Positions 1 through 8,067 of a DNA stretch of 50,141 nucleotides are shown here, in pieces. The DNA is from a bacterium. GTDB taxonomy: Bacteria > Lernaellota > Lernaellaia > JACKCT01. The notes below the pieces were generated by a model, which was not told the DNA's origin, made no database searches, and was given only the letters and a program-made list of their open reading frames with translations. Both the position numbers and the translations under genes were made by a program. Where the stretch lies: positions 1 through 50,141 of the forward strand of contig JAIOHV010000091.1 of assembly GCA_019912885.1 (NCBI GenBank). The letters are read 5' to 3'. The number at the start of each line of letters is the position of its first letter. Within the stretch, counting starts at the first letter, position 1.

Positions 1-1
1 G

Positions 2-640
2 CGGCGACGCCGGCGACCTGCCGCGCGCCCGCTGGCGCACGATCAGGCGATCAAAGGCGCCCTCGGCGAGGAGATGGTCCTCATCCCCGCCGGGCCGTTT
101 CGCTTCGGACCCGAGGGCAAGCGCGTCGATCTGCCCGCGTACTACATCGACAAATACCCGGTGACGAACGAGCAGTACGCGCGCGTATTCCCCGCGCACG
201 TTTTTCCGCCGGAGGAGGCGCGTCATCCCGTCGTGAAAATCTCCTGGGAACAGGCGATGCAGTTCGCGCGCAAGATCGGCAAGCGCCTGCCCACCGAGGC
301 CGAATGGGAAAAGGCCGCGCGCGGAACGGACGGCCGCCAATACCCCTGGGGCAATGAGTTCGCTCCCGAGCGTTGCAACACCTTCGAGTCCGGCATGGGC
401 GTCACCACGCCGGTGGATGCCTACCCCGCGGGGAAAAGCCCGATGGGCGTCATGGACATGGCCGGCAACGCGTGGGAGTGGACGGCGACGCGCCACGAAT
501 CCGCCCCCGCGTTTCGCGTGCTCAAGGGCGGCGCGTACGACGGCAAGGCCGACTTCGCCCTGTGCGCGCAGCGGTTCGCCTATCACCAATCCGGGCTCTT
601 CCAGGCATCGGGTTTCCGGTGCGTCAAATCGGCGGAATGA
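2..640 (+). CDS. SUMF1/formylglycine-generating-enzyme-like domain protein (5' partial)
   Basis: The frame is open to the left edge, so the gene probably starts outside the window; the first in-frame ATG is at 74. From there 188 residues form a SUMF1 (FGE-sulfatase) domain: the opening MVLIPAGPF, a YYIDKYPVTNEQY segment, LPTEAEWEKAARG, YPWGNEF, the GNAWEWT signature and a closing GFRC. In true formylglycine-generating enzymes two active-site cysteines lie just after the GGS motif. Here the equivalent stretch after LKGGAY has none; only the later structural-looking CAQR cysteine remains. It is therefore probably a non-catalytic or otherwise specialised SUMF1 protein, the type often found as effector or carbohydrate-linked modules. 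Its stop overlaps the ATG of the next glycosyltransferase gene (ATGA), so it belongs to that operon. The first 70 bases read as Arg-rich in this frame, so the N-terminal boundary is uncertain. Confidence 0.8.
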   Translation, partial: RRRRRPAARPLAHDQAIKGALGEEMVLIPAGPFRFGPEGKRVDLPAYYIDKYPVTNEQYARVFPAHVFPPEEARHPVVKISWEQAMQFARKIGKRLPTEAEWEKAARGTDGRQYPWGNEFAPERCNTFESGMGVTTPVDAYPAGKSPMGVMDMAGNAWEWTATRHESAPAFRVLKGGAYDGKADFALCAQRFAYHQSGLFQASGFRCVKSAE

Positions 641-1779
641 CGGCGAACGACTCCCGCCGCGCGCTCATCATCACGGACGTCACGCAGCCCGGCGGTGTGG
701 ATGCTTACGTGCTCGCGCTGCGCAACGCCGCGCACGACGCGGGGTGGAACGTCGCTGTCATGCTCGACGATTCCCCCGGCGCCGATCGCCTGGCCGTCCT
801 GCTGGCCGGCGCGGGAACCGGGCCCGCGCGCGCGCCGCTCTACCATCGCGCCCATCCGGAGATCGTACGCACCGGCGCGACGCGCGCGGTGATGGATCGA
901 TTCGATCCCCGCATCGTCCACGCTGTTTGCGGCGCGCCGTGGACGACGATCATCCCGCGCGAGGCCGCCATCGCGCGCGGTCTGCCGCTCATTTTCACCG
1001 AACAATACGTTGCGCCGAATTTCACGTTCGACCCCGCCGTGCGTGCGCGCATCGAACGCCTCTATCGAGAGACGCACGCCGTCATCGCCGTCAGCGACGA
1101 AAACGCGCGTCTTTTGACCGACGAATTCGCCTTCCCCGGCGAGCGGCTGCGCGTCATCCCGAATGCCGTCGCGCCCGCGACCGCGCCGCGCAAGCCCGTG
1201 CCGCGCACGGGCGATCTCGTGCGCGTGCTGTGCGTCGCGCGCCTGACGCCTCAGAAAGGCGTCGACGTGCTGCTGCACGCGCTCTCGACGATTGACGTGG
1301 ATACCCGCTCGCGGCTGCGCGTGACATGCGCCGGCGACGGCCCCGACGCGGATATTCTTCGAACGCTCGCGGATGAGCTTGGCGTCGCCCCGCTCGTCGA
1401 ATTCGCCGGCTGGCGCGACGACGTGCCCGCGCTGATCGCGAACGCCGATCTTTTCGTGCTGCCAAGCCGTGCCGAGGGACAGCCCTTCGCGCTACTCGAG
1501 GCGCTCGCCGCCGGTGTTCCCGTCATCGCGACGAACGTCTCCGGCATTCCGGCGGCGCTCGATGGCGGGCGGCTGGGCGCTCTTGTTCCGCCGGACGACG
1601 CCTCCGCGCTCGCCGCCGCCATCGCGAATTTCGCGCGCGATCCCGAACCGCTGCGTCGCGCTGCTTCCCACGGCCCCGCGCACATCGCGCAGCGCCACTC
1701 GCTCGCGGACGCGATGGCCGAGACGCTCGCCATCTGGGACGACGCGACGGGCGCCCCGCCCCGCGCGGAAAACGCGTGA
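637..1779 (+). CDS. GT4-family glycosyltransferase
   Basis: About 380 residues if translation begins at the ATG that overlaps the previous stop codon (ATGA at 637-640). The frame stays open further upstream, but that part is only the shadow of the SUMF1 gene. The fold is GT-B. The N-terminal acceptor half has the typical opening GGVDAYVLALRNAA. The donor half starts near residue 195 with VLCVARLTPQKGVDVLL. The nucleotide-sugar site is EGQPFALLEALAAGVPVI near residue 281, carrying the usual E-x7-E spacing of GT4 retaining enzymes. It should transfer a sugar from an NDP-sugar to a growing glycan in the cytoplasm; donor and acceptor cannot be read from the sequence. The stop overlaps the GTG of the following GT2 gene. 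Confidence 0.88.
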   Translation: MTANDSRRALIITDVTQPGGVDAYVLALRNAAHDAGWNVAVMLDDSPGADRLAVLLAGAGTGPARAPLYHRAHPEIVRTGATRAVMDRFDPRIVHAVCGAPWTTIIPREAAIARGLPLIFTEQYVAPNFTFDPAVRARIERLYRETHAVIAVSDENARLLTDEFAFPGERLRVIPNAVAPATAPRKPVPRTGDLVRVLCVARLTPQKGVDVLLHALSTIDVDTRSRLRVTCAGDGPDADILRTLADELGVAPLVEFAGWRDDVPALIANADLFVLPSRAEGQPFALLEALAAGVPVIATNVSGIPAALDGGRLGALVPPDDASALAAAIANFARDPEPLRRAASHGPAHIAQRHSLADAMAETLAIWDDATGAPPRAENA

Positions 1780-2942
1780 CCGACACCAAACGCCCGCGCG
1801 TCTCCGTCGTCATCCCGACCTGGAACCGGCGCGACGAAATCGCCATCACGCTCGATCGCCTCGCTCGCGCGATCGCGCCCGGCGATGAAATCATCGTCGT
1901 CGACAACGGCTCCACCGATGGCACGTTGGGCCTTCTCGAGACGCACCCGTTGCGTCCGCGCCTTGTGCGCCACGAAAAAAACGATCCCTCCGCCGCGCGC
2001 AACGCCGGCATCGACGCCGCACACGCGCCGTTCATCCTTATGCTCGATTCGGACTCGCACCCGGAACCCGGCGCGATCGACGAGGCCGCGCGCGTGCTCG
2101 CGTCGCATGCGCGCATGGGCGCGGTGGCGATGCGCGTTCTCCTGGCCGGCGGCCACGACGAGCCAGGCGGATCGCGCGGCGTGTTCATCGGTTGCGGCGC
2201 GATGCTGCGCGCCGAGGCGCTGGGCGAAATCGGCGGCTATCCGCGCGGCTTCGGCTACTACGCCGAGGAGTACGACGTGTGCTTCCGCCTCGCCGGTGCC
2301 GGTTGGCGCGTGCGCGAGGCGACGGAGGCGATCGTACAACACCGCCGCTCGCTCGAAGGCCGCGACGAGGCGGAGATCCTCGCAAATCTTGTGCGCAATA
2401 ACATGCGCCTGTACGCCGCGTATCTACCCGCGGACGAAGCCTGGCGCACAATTCGATGGGTCGTCGAGCGCTACGGGCGCATCGCGGCGGAAAAAGGTTT
2501 CGCCGGCGCGGCGCGACGCGGCAAGTGGCGCGGCCTGCCTCGCGCGATGAAAGGCGTCGCCTTCGGACGCACGTTGCCCGACACGGCGCTCGCCGAGATT
2601 TCGCCCGAGCGCGTCGCCGCGCGATTGTGGCGGCGCCTGTTTCCGCGCGGCGAAAGGGACGTGGTTCTCTGGGGAGTCGGAAAGGATTTCGCGTCCATCG
2701 TCCGCGGCGCACGGAAAAACAACGTCGGACTCGCCGGCGCGATCGCCAACGCGCAGCAAAGCTATTTTGCGTGCGATATCCGCGTGCGCGGTGTGCCGAT
2801 CCTCCACGGCGACACGCTTGCCGCGCCGCCCGGTCCGGTCGTCATCGCCTCGCTGTCGCCCGGCGAGACGCGAAACGAACGCAAAGCCCTCGCGCGCCTG
2901 GGGTTCACCGGCGCCGTGGCCTTGCTCGACAAGGACGATTGA
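1776..2942 (+). CDS. GT2-family glycosyltransferase with C-terminal Rossmann-like module
   Basis: GTG start overlapping the upstream stop (GTGA), 388 residues. The N-terminal GT-A domain opens with VSVVIPTWNRRDE (about residues 10-22), then IIVVDNGSTDG near residue 40 and a DSDS metal-binding DxD-type motif at 91-94. The acceptor part has GYYAEEYDVCFRLAGAGWRV, the ED-like catalytic region seen in rhamnosyl- and related GT2 enzymes. After about residue 290 comes a separate segment beginning VVLWGVGKDF and containing the strands RGVPILHGD and PVVIASLSPGET. It looks like a nucleotide-binding Rossmann half. The same kind of module occurs at the end of the GT4 gene at 14076 and at the start of the gene at 11516. 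Donor and acceptor are unknown. Confidence 0.87.
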   Translation: MTDTKRPRVSVVIPTWNRRDEIAITLDRLARAIAPGDEIIVVDNGSTDGTLGLLETHPLRPRLVRHEKNDPSAARNAGIDAAHAPFILMLDSDSHPEPGAIDEAARVLASHARMGAVAMRVLLAGGHDEPGGSRGVFIGCGAMLRAEALGEIGGYPRGFGYYAEEYDVCFRLAGAGWRVREATEAIVQHRRSLEGRDEAEILANLVRNNMRLYAAYLPADEAWRTIRWVVERYGRIAAEKGFAGAARRGKWRGLPRAMKGVAFGRTLPDTALAEISPERVAARLWRRLFPRGERDVVLWGVGKDFASIVRGARKNNVGLAGAIANAQQSYFACDIRVRGVPILHGDTLAAPPGPVVIASLSPGETRNERKALARLGFTGAVALLDKDD

Positions 2943-3138
2943 ATCCAACGGCGATTCATACCCGCTCCCTCACGGTCGCGGTTCCAACCCGATAAGACCT
3001 CCGTGTCCTCCGTGTCTCCGCCGTGCGCGGAGCCTGTCCTGAGCGAAGCCGAAGGGTGTACCGCCGATTTGCGATCCATTCCCAATTCCCAATTTGCGAT
3101 GACCTTTCAGCCTCCCAGCCTTCCAGCCTTTCCGTCTC
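2943..3138. repeat. Intergenic cluster of dispersed repeat fragments
   Basis: The gap between the convergent GT2 and radical SAM genes holds fragments of several repeat families and no coding frame. About 2958-2990 is a minus-strand copy of a GCGACCGTGAGGGAGCGGG element also found inside the glycosyltransferase gene near 5485. About 2997-3030 has repeated CTCCGTGT words. About 3037-3056 has CCTGAGCGAAGCCGAAGG, a member of the CTGAGCGAAGCGAAG family seen near 15770, 36610 and 41750. About 3073-3130 has TTCCCAATT and CCTTCCAGC words that recur in reverse complement near 42960-43040. Confidence 0.7.
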
Positions 3139-4191
3139 TTACAAGAATTTCCCGTGCGGTTTCTCGCCTCGCGCCAGATACGAAAACAAATCGTTGTAGT
3201 GGTCGTACCGCATGTATGACGTATGGCCGACGCAGATATGCCGGCACGTCTTCGCGTTGATGCGCGCGAGCACCTCGCGCCGCTTTTCTCCGTGCCAGAT
3301 CTCCGTCAGCGACGATTCGTAAACGCTGCCGAACGAAAACGCGGGGTTCCCGCGCGTGCTGCAACACGCGTACATCTCGCCATTCGCGCATAAAATGCCG
3401 ATGAGGTGATGCCCCAGGCACAGGTCGTACGGCGTCGCGTTCGGGCCTTTCGAAAAATTGTAGATGCGAAATCCCATCACGCCGAAGCTCGCGTCCTCGA
3501 GGTCCTTTTTCGCGACCAGATAATTCGCCTCGATCGCCATGTATTGCTCGGCGTCGAACAACTCCGCGTCCGCGACCACACGCTTGAAGCCGATGTAGCG
3601 GCAACCCGTCTCCTTCGCGCGTTGCGCCGCGACCGTCATCTCGTGGTACGTCACCGGATGGATGATGTAGATCACGCCCACGTACACGCGGCGCGACACC
3701 GCGTCGATGCCCTCCCAGATGCGCTCATACGCCCGTGCGCGTTTCGGCTGATGCACGCGCCGGTGCGTCTCCGCGCTGCCGGCGTCGAGCGAAACGCGAA
3801 GCCAGGCGCACGTCTCGGCCAGCGCATCCGCGTAGTCGATGATCTTCTCGCCGTTCGTGATGACGCCGATCTCGAAGCCCAGGTCCTTGGCGTGCCGTAA
3901 TAGCCCGTCGAATCGCGGGTAGATCATCGGCTCGCCGCCGCCCTTGAAGACGATGCTCTCAACGCCAAGCTCACGCGCCTCGGTCAAGACATCAAAAATC
4001 GCCTTGCGCTTCAGGTGCGTGTTGTAGGTCGTGCGATTGTCGATATCGATGCACCAGACGCAGTCGTGGTTGCATACGTTCGTCGGGTCGATCTCGAGCG
4101 TCACCGGCGGCGCGAGTTCGCCGCGCAAAACCGCCTGCACGCGATCCAGGTGGTTGATGATCTTGAACTCGGAAAACTCCGGCAGTTCCAT
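3139..4191 (-). CDS. Radical SAM protein with SPASM-like C-terminus
   Basis: 350 residues, ATG at 4189-4191. The radical SAM cluster motif C-x3-C-x2-C is seen as CNHDCVWC (Cys40, 44, 47), binding the 4Fe-4S cluster that cleaves S-adenosylmethionine. It is followed by VFKGGGEPMIYP, the GGEP SAM-contacting motif, and by TNGEKI. The last third contains further cysteines (LCLGHHLIGILC, YACCSTRG, TCRHIC), as in SPASM/twitch domains that bind auxiliary Fe-S clusters. FGSVYESSLTEIWHGEKR is the usual SPASM sequence context. The substrate is unknown; enzymes of this group modify peptides or act on sugars and lipids next to glycan clusters. It lies on the opposite strand between two parts of the glycosyltransferase operon, so it is transcribed separately. 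No strong Shine-Dalgarno sequence is visible. Confidence 0.88.
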   Translation of the reverse strand: MELPEFSEFKIINHLDRVQAVLRGELAPPVTLEIDPTNVCNHDCVWCIDIDNRTTYNTHLKRKAIFDVLTEARELGVESIVFKGGGEPMIYPRFDGLLRHAKDLGFEIGVITNGEKIIDYADALAETCAWLRVSLDAGSAETHRRVHQPKRARAYERIWEGIDAVSRRVYVGVIYIIHPVTYHEMTVAAQRAKETGCRYIGFKRVVADAELFDAEQYMAIEANYLVAKKDLEDASFGVMGFRIYNFSKGPNATPYDLCLGHHLIGILCANGEMYACCSTRGNPAFSFGSVYESSLTEIWHGEKRREVLARINAKTCRHICVGHTSYMRYDHYNDLFSYLARGEKPHGKFL

Positions 4192-4282
4192 GCCACGCCC
4201 TCAAAGGAATGTGCGCCCATTATTGCCGATTGCGCCTCGGCAGGGAAACCGTCGCGTACCGGCTACCCCGTACGGCGCAGCC

Positions 4283-4327
4283 GTCCATGTTGTCCATCGG
4301 GTCCATCCTGTCCATCATGTCCATCGT
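4283..4327. repeat. 9-bp tandem repeat, five copies (GTCCATNNN)
   Basis: Five head-to-tail nonamers beginning GTCCAT, with variable last three bases (GTT, CGG, CCT, CAT, CGT). They lie in the 202-bp gap between the divergently transcribed radical SAM gene and the large glycosyltransferase gene. The fixed hexamer with a free trinucleotide shows a periodic simple-sequence expansion, not a coding frame. The rest of the gap (4192-4393) shows no other gene. Confidence 0.8.
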
Positions 4328-4393
4328 CCCTGGAGAGCGGAAACTTGATCCACAATCCTGTCGCCCGTCACGGGCAAAACGAGAACCGCCGCG

Positions 4394-7300
4394 TTGAACG
4401 ACGTTTTTGAACGCAACCTGCTCGCGCTCGCGAAAACGCGCCCGAGCCTCGTGGACCAGATGGCGCGCAGCCCCGCCGATCCGTCCTACCGATACGCGCG
4501 CGTCAACGGCGCGGTCGTGATCGTGCGCGAGGTGGATGGCGCGCAAACCGCGCTTTCCGTCGTGGAAGACGCGGCCGGGCGCGCGCGAACATTCGCCGAT
4601 GCGCGCCTTGCGGACATCTCGCCCGACGAGCCGATCGCCCTTGTCGGCATGCTCGCCGGATTTGAAATTCGCGAAATCCTCCAGCTCGATTCCCGCGAGG
4701 ACTGGCGCACGCCGCGGCCGATCTTCGTGTTCGAACCCGACCTCGATCTCTTCCGGATCAACCTCGCCGCCGCGGACTGGACCGACGTTTTCGAGTCCGG
4801 CCGCGTCGTATTTTTTGTCGGCGCGAACGCGACGGATACGGCGCGCGACTTTTTTCTCGCCGATCTCGCGCGCCCCCTGCCCACCCGCGTCCTGCCGAAT
4901 CCGGACGTCGAGGCCGCGCAAGGGGTAGCCGAAGCGATCGGCCGGATCAAACGCGAAACCCTCGACCGCGCGGCAAGAGCGCGCGAGGCCGCCGGCGCGC
5001 ATTACGCCGCGCTGTCCGGCGCCAACCTCGCGCGTGCGTTTCTAACGCGCGACGGCATGCGCGTGCTCGTCATTTCCAACGCGCGCTCGTGGTTTATCCG
5101 TTACGCCGTGCGCGACATCGTCGACGCCCTTGAGCACATGAACGTTGGGACGCGCGTCATCGAGGAAAAATCGCCGATCGACCGTCTGACGGTTCCGTTG
5201 CTGCTTGAAACCGTCGCCGACTTTCGCCCGCACGCGTTGATATCGATCAATCTCCTTCGCGGCGCACTCACCGACGCCCTGCCCGCGGGGCTTCCAATCA
5301 TTTCCTGGATTCAGGATTTCATGCATGCCGTCTATCGCGAGGAGAAAGGGCGCACGCTCGGCGAGCGCGACCTTGTCGTCTGCGCTACGCGCGGCCTCGT
5401 CTCGCGCGGCTATCCGCCCGACGCCATCTTCGAACTTCCTGTCCTGACCAACCCGCGCGTTTACAATTTCGGGCAGCCCGATCGGAGCCGCGACCGTGAG
5501 GGAGCGGGTGGTTCCGCCCCTGCGATAAACCCGCCGCCCGACACTCAATCCTCGATACTTAATCCTCGATCCTCGGAACTCGCCTACGTATCCAACATTT
5601 CCTGGACCGCGGAACAGGGCCTCGACCGCATCCTCGCGGAATGCACGGACGAACCATTTCGACGTGCCGTGCGATCCATCGCGGATCGCATTTTTGCCGG
5701 CGATGATGCCGCCGTCGGAGCGTTTGCGGACTTCGTCGAACTTGTGCACCCCATCCTCGCCACGCACGGAATCGCGCCCGAACGCACGGAGGAAATCGCC
5801 TTCCGCGTGCATCACGAGGTCGTCGCGCCGCTTGTCCGCAACGCGCCGCTCGATTGGGCCGCCCAGATGGGCATCGATCTCGCTTTATGGGGACGCGGTT
5901 GGCAGTCGCATCCGCGCCTTTCCAGATACGCGCGCGGCATCGCCGAGAACGGCCCCGCGCTCGCGGCGATCTATCGCGCCGCGAGGATCAACCTGCACGT
6001 CAATCAGTTCGGCATCGATCATCCGCGCATCATGGATGGCCTCGCGGCGGGAGGATTTTTTCTGGTGCGCGAGGCGCCGGACTTCGGCGTTCTCGACCTC
6101 GCCGGCATGACATTCTCGACACGCGACGAATTCGCCGAGCGCCTTCGCTTTTTCCTCGATAATCCCGATGCGCGGGCGGAATGCGTCGCCCGCAACCGCG
6201 AGCGAATTTTTTCGCTTGCGACCTACGATCGCGGCGTGGACGCCTACCTGACCTACCAGGGATTGCGCGTCGCCGCGCGCGAAAACACGGCAATGCCAAA
6301 CGCCGACATTGAGAGCGCCGCGATCGCACGCCTCGTCGACGCAGGCCTGCAAGACCCCCGCGCGCTTGGCGTCCTGCTGCGGATCGAGCACCTCATTGCC
6401 TCCGGCGACGCGCCCGAAACCGCACGCGCGCGCTATGACGCGCTCGCGTCCTATCAACAACAATTCGGCGCTTCCGCCTGGCCTATCGACATGTCCATCG
6501 CCGACGCGCGCAACAACGATGCCGATCCGATATTGGCTCGTTTGATTGACGCCGCGCGGTTCGGCGAAGACGCCTCCGGCGCGGCAACTCGTCTTGCGCG
6601 AAGCGACGCGCCGCTTACGCCCGATCAAAAGGCGCGTGTCGACAAGACGCTCGCGTCATCCCGCGCGATGGCGCCGCTCCATCGGCGCGCGTATTCCGAC
6701 GACGCGATTTGCCGCCGGCGCAAGGACCGCTCCCGCCTTGGCGCTTACCTTAATAATAAGGAAGCCGACGCCCTCACCGCCGCCTTCGCGCTTGTGCGCG
6801 CGCATTGGTCCGGTCATGCGCTATTGCAACTGACGCCTTTCGCCGAATCCGCGCGCGCATCGCGCTGGCTGCTTTTCGAAACCGCTCGCGTGGCTGACGC
6901 CGCCGGCGACCGCGAGGCAGCGCTGGCGTTCCTTGTTCGCACGGAAATCGATTCGCGCCGACACATTGACCGCCCCGTCCTCGCCGGCCGCATCGCGGCG
7001 CAGCGCGCGTGGACGCTGGCGGGATTGTCGCGATTTGCCGAGGCGAGCGGCGCGCTTGCTTTTGCAGGCGACGACGCCTGGACGCGCGATCTTGTCCGCC
7101 TGACGCGTGCACGCCTCGCGCTGGCAGACGGCGACCGCGCCGGCGCGCGTCAGGCGCTCGGCAATATCGATACGTATGAACCCGGCGCGAGGCGCGCGCT
7201 TGCGGCGCGTCTTCTCGCGGCGTTCGAAAAACCGGCGACGTCCGGTCCGTTTTCGATCGCGCTGGGCAACTCGTTCGACCCGCCGCCCGACGGCGCGCGT

Positions 7301-8029
7301 TCGATACGAAAACTTCTTGTCGACAACGAAGGACGCCTCGTCGCGATCACGCACGGCGCGAAGACTTTTTGTTATAGCGAGACCGCCGGCGGCTGGTCAC
7401 GCGTGGATCTTTTTCCATCCGGCGACGAAGCGTACGCAAGCGCCGTCGCATTCGGAAACGGGAAGACGTACATCGCCAACGGCGCTACCGGCGAGATCGT
7501 CTCGCGCGACGGCGACGCCGATTGGCGCACGATGTCCCGACTCGCACAACCGGCGTTTTATGAGGATGCAGCCGTCATCCACGCCGCGAACGCGTTTGCC
7601 GTCATCGACCGCTACGAGAACGCCGTCCGCGTTCTCGATGTCGATAGGGGCCATGAACAGGCCGTGACGATCGACGAGTCCCCGGCACGCCTCGCGACGC
7701 GCGGCGACGGCTTCTCCGTTCTCCAAAACGGACGGTTTCGGTATCTCGCGAGCGCGCGAAACGAATCGGAAAACACCTCGCATACTGATTTGTCCGGCGC
7801 GGTTTCTGTCGCCGCCGGCGCGGAGTTTTATGCGCTTGGAACCGGCGACGGCGAACTGGCGCTTTTCGAAACCGTCGGAGATGAACCGCAAATCGTTCGA
7901 ACTCTTCCCGGTGATATCATCCCGATGGATGCCTCCGCCGTTGTCGCCTTCAAAAATACGCTCTGGATCGCGGATAATCGTTCCATGCGAATCCATCGAC
8001 TGACGGTGACGCGAAAGGGCGCGCGCTGA
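4394..8029 (+). CDS. Large multidomain glycosyltransferase (Maf-like N-terminus, CgeB/GT-B core, helical and beta-propeller-like C-terminus)
   Basis: 1211 residues from a TTG start at 4394; no ATG or clear Shine-Dalgarno is nearby, so the start is uncertain. Residues about 70-140 (ALVGMLAGFEIREIL, FVFEPDLDLFRINL, VVFFVG) resemble the N-terminal region of motility-accessory-factor (DUF115) glycosyltransferases. Residues about 220-360 look like the acceptor half of a GT-B enzyme (VLVISNARSWFIRYAVRDIV, IISWIQDFMH). From about 400 the donor half contains IYRAARINLHVNQFGIDHPR and MDGLAAGGFFLVREAP, as in CgeB/Glyco_trans_1_2 proteins. About 640-960 is helical. About 985-1205 has short beta-strand repeats (DNEGRLVAITHG, FGNGKTYIANGATGEIV) suggesting a propeller. 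Residues about 364-395 are not glycosyltransferase sequence: they translate dispersed repeats inserted in frame. Probably glycosylates a surface component or flagellin-like protein; target unknown. Confidence 0.75.
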   Translation: MNDVFERNLLALAKTRPSLVDQMARSPADPSYRYARVNGAVVIVREVDGAQTALSVVEDAAGRARTFADARLADISPDEPIALVGMLAGFEIREILQLDSREDWRTPRPIFVFEPDLDLFRINLAAADWTDVFESGRVVFFVGANATDTARDFFLADLARPLPTRVLPNPDVEAAQGVAEAIGRIKRETLDRAARAREAAGAHYAALSGANLARAFLTRDGMRVLVISNARSWFIRYAVRDIVDALEHMNVGTRVIEEKSPIDRLTVPLLLETVADFRPHALISINLLRGALTDALPAGLPIISWIQDFMHAVYREEKGRTLGERDLVVCATRGLVSRGYPPDAIFELPVLTNPRVYNFGQPDRSRDREGAGGSAPAINPPPDTQSSILNPRSSELAYVSNISWTAEQGLDRILAECTDEPFRRAVRSIADRIFAGDDAAVGAFADFVELVHPILATHGIAPERTEEIAFRVHHEVVAPLVRNAPLDWAAQMGIDLALWGRGWQSHPRLSRYARGIAENGPALAAIYRAARINLHVNQFGIDHPRIMDGLAAGGFFLVREAPDFGVLDLAGMTFSTRDEFAERLRFFLDNPDARAECVARNRERIFSLATYDRGVDAYLTYQGLRVAARENTAMPNADIESAAIARLVDAGLQDPRALGVLLRIEHLIASGDAPETARARYDALASYQQQFGASAWPIDMSIADARNNDADPILARLIDAARFGEDASGAATRLARSDAPLTPDQKARVDKTLASSRAMAPLHRRAYSDDAICRRRKDRSRLGAYLNNKEADALTAAFALVRAHWSGHALLQLTPFAESARASRWLLFETARVADAAGDREAALAFLVRTEIDSRRHIDRPVLAGRIAAQRAWTLAGLSRFAEASGALAFAGDDAWTRDLVRLTRARLALADGDRAGARQALGNIDTYEPGARRALAARLLAAFEKPATSGPFSIALGNSFDPPPDGARSIRKLLVDNEGRLVAITHGAKTFCYSETAGGWSRVDLFPSGDEAYASAVAFGNGKTYIANGATGEIVSRDGDADWRTMSRLAQPAFYEDAAVIHAANAFAVIDRYENAVRVLDVDRGHEQAVTIDESPARLATRGDGFSVLQNGRFRYLASARNESENTSHTDLSGAVSVAAGAEFYALGTGDGELALFETVGDEPQIVRTLPGDIIPMDASAVVAFKNTLWIADNRSMRIHRLTVTRKGAR
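5483..5577 (+). repeat. Dispersed repeats inserted in frame inside the glycosyltransferase gene
   Basis: About 95 bases inside the gene at 4394 match repeat families found elsewhere in non-coding DNA of this window. The first part, containing GCGACCGTGAGGGAGCGGG, has an inverted counterpart at about 2958-2990. The second part has the CAATCCTCGAT and AATCCTCGATCCTCG words, the reverse complement of the GAGGATC/GAGGATT heptads at 36532-36594 and 49216-49243. The reading frame is preserved through it. It encodes the segment SRDREGAGG through LNPRSS, between the two GT-B halves. Confidence 0.8.
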
Positions 8030-8067
8030 CATCCCGTGACGCCGCCTTCGTCGAACGCTTCGCGCGC

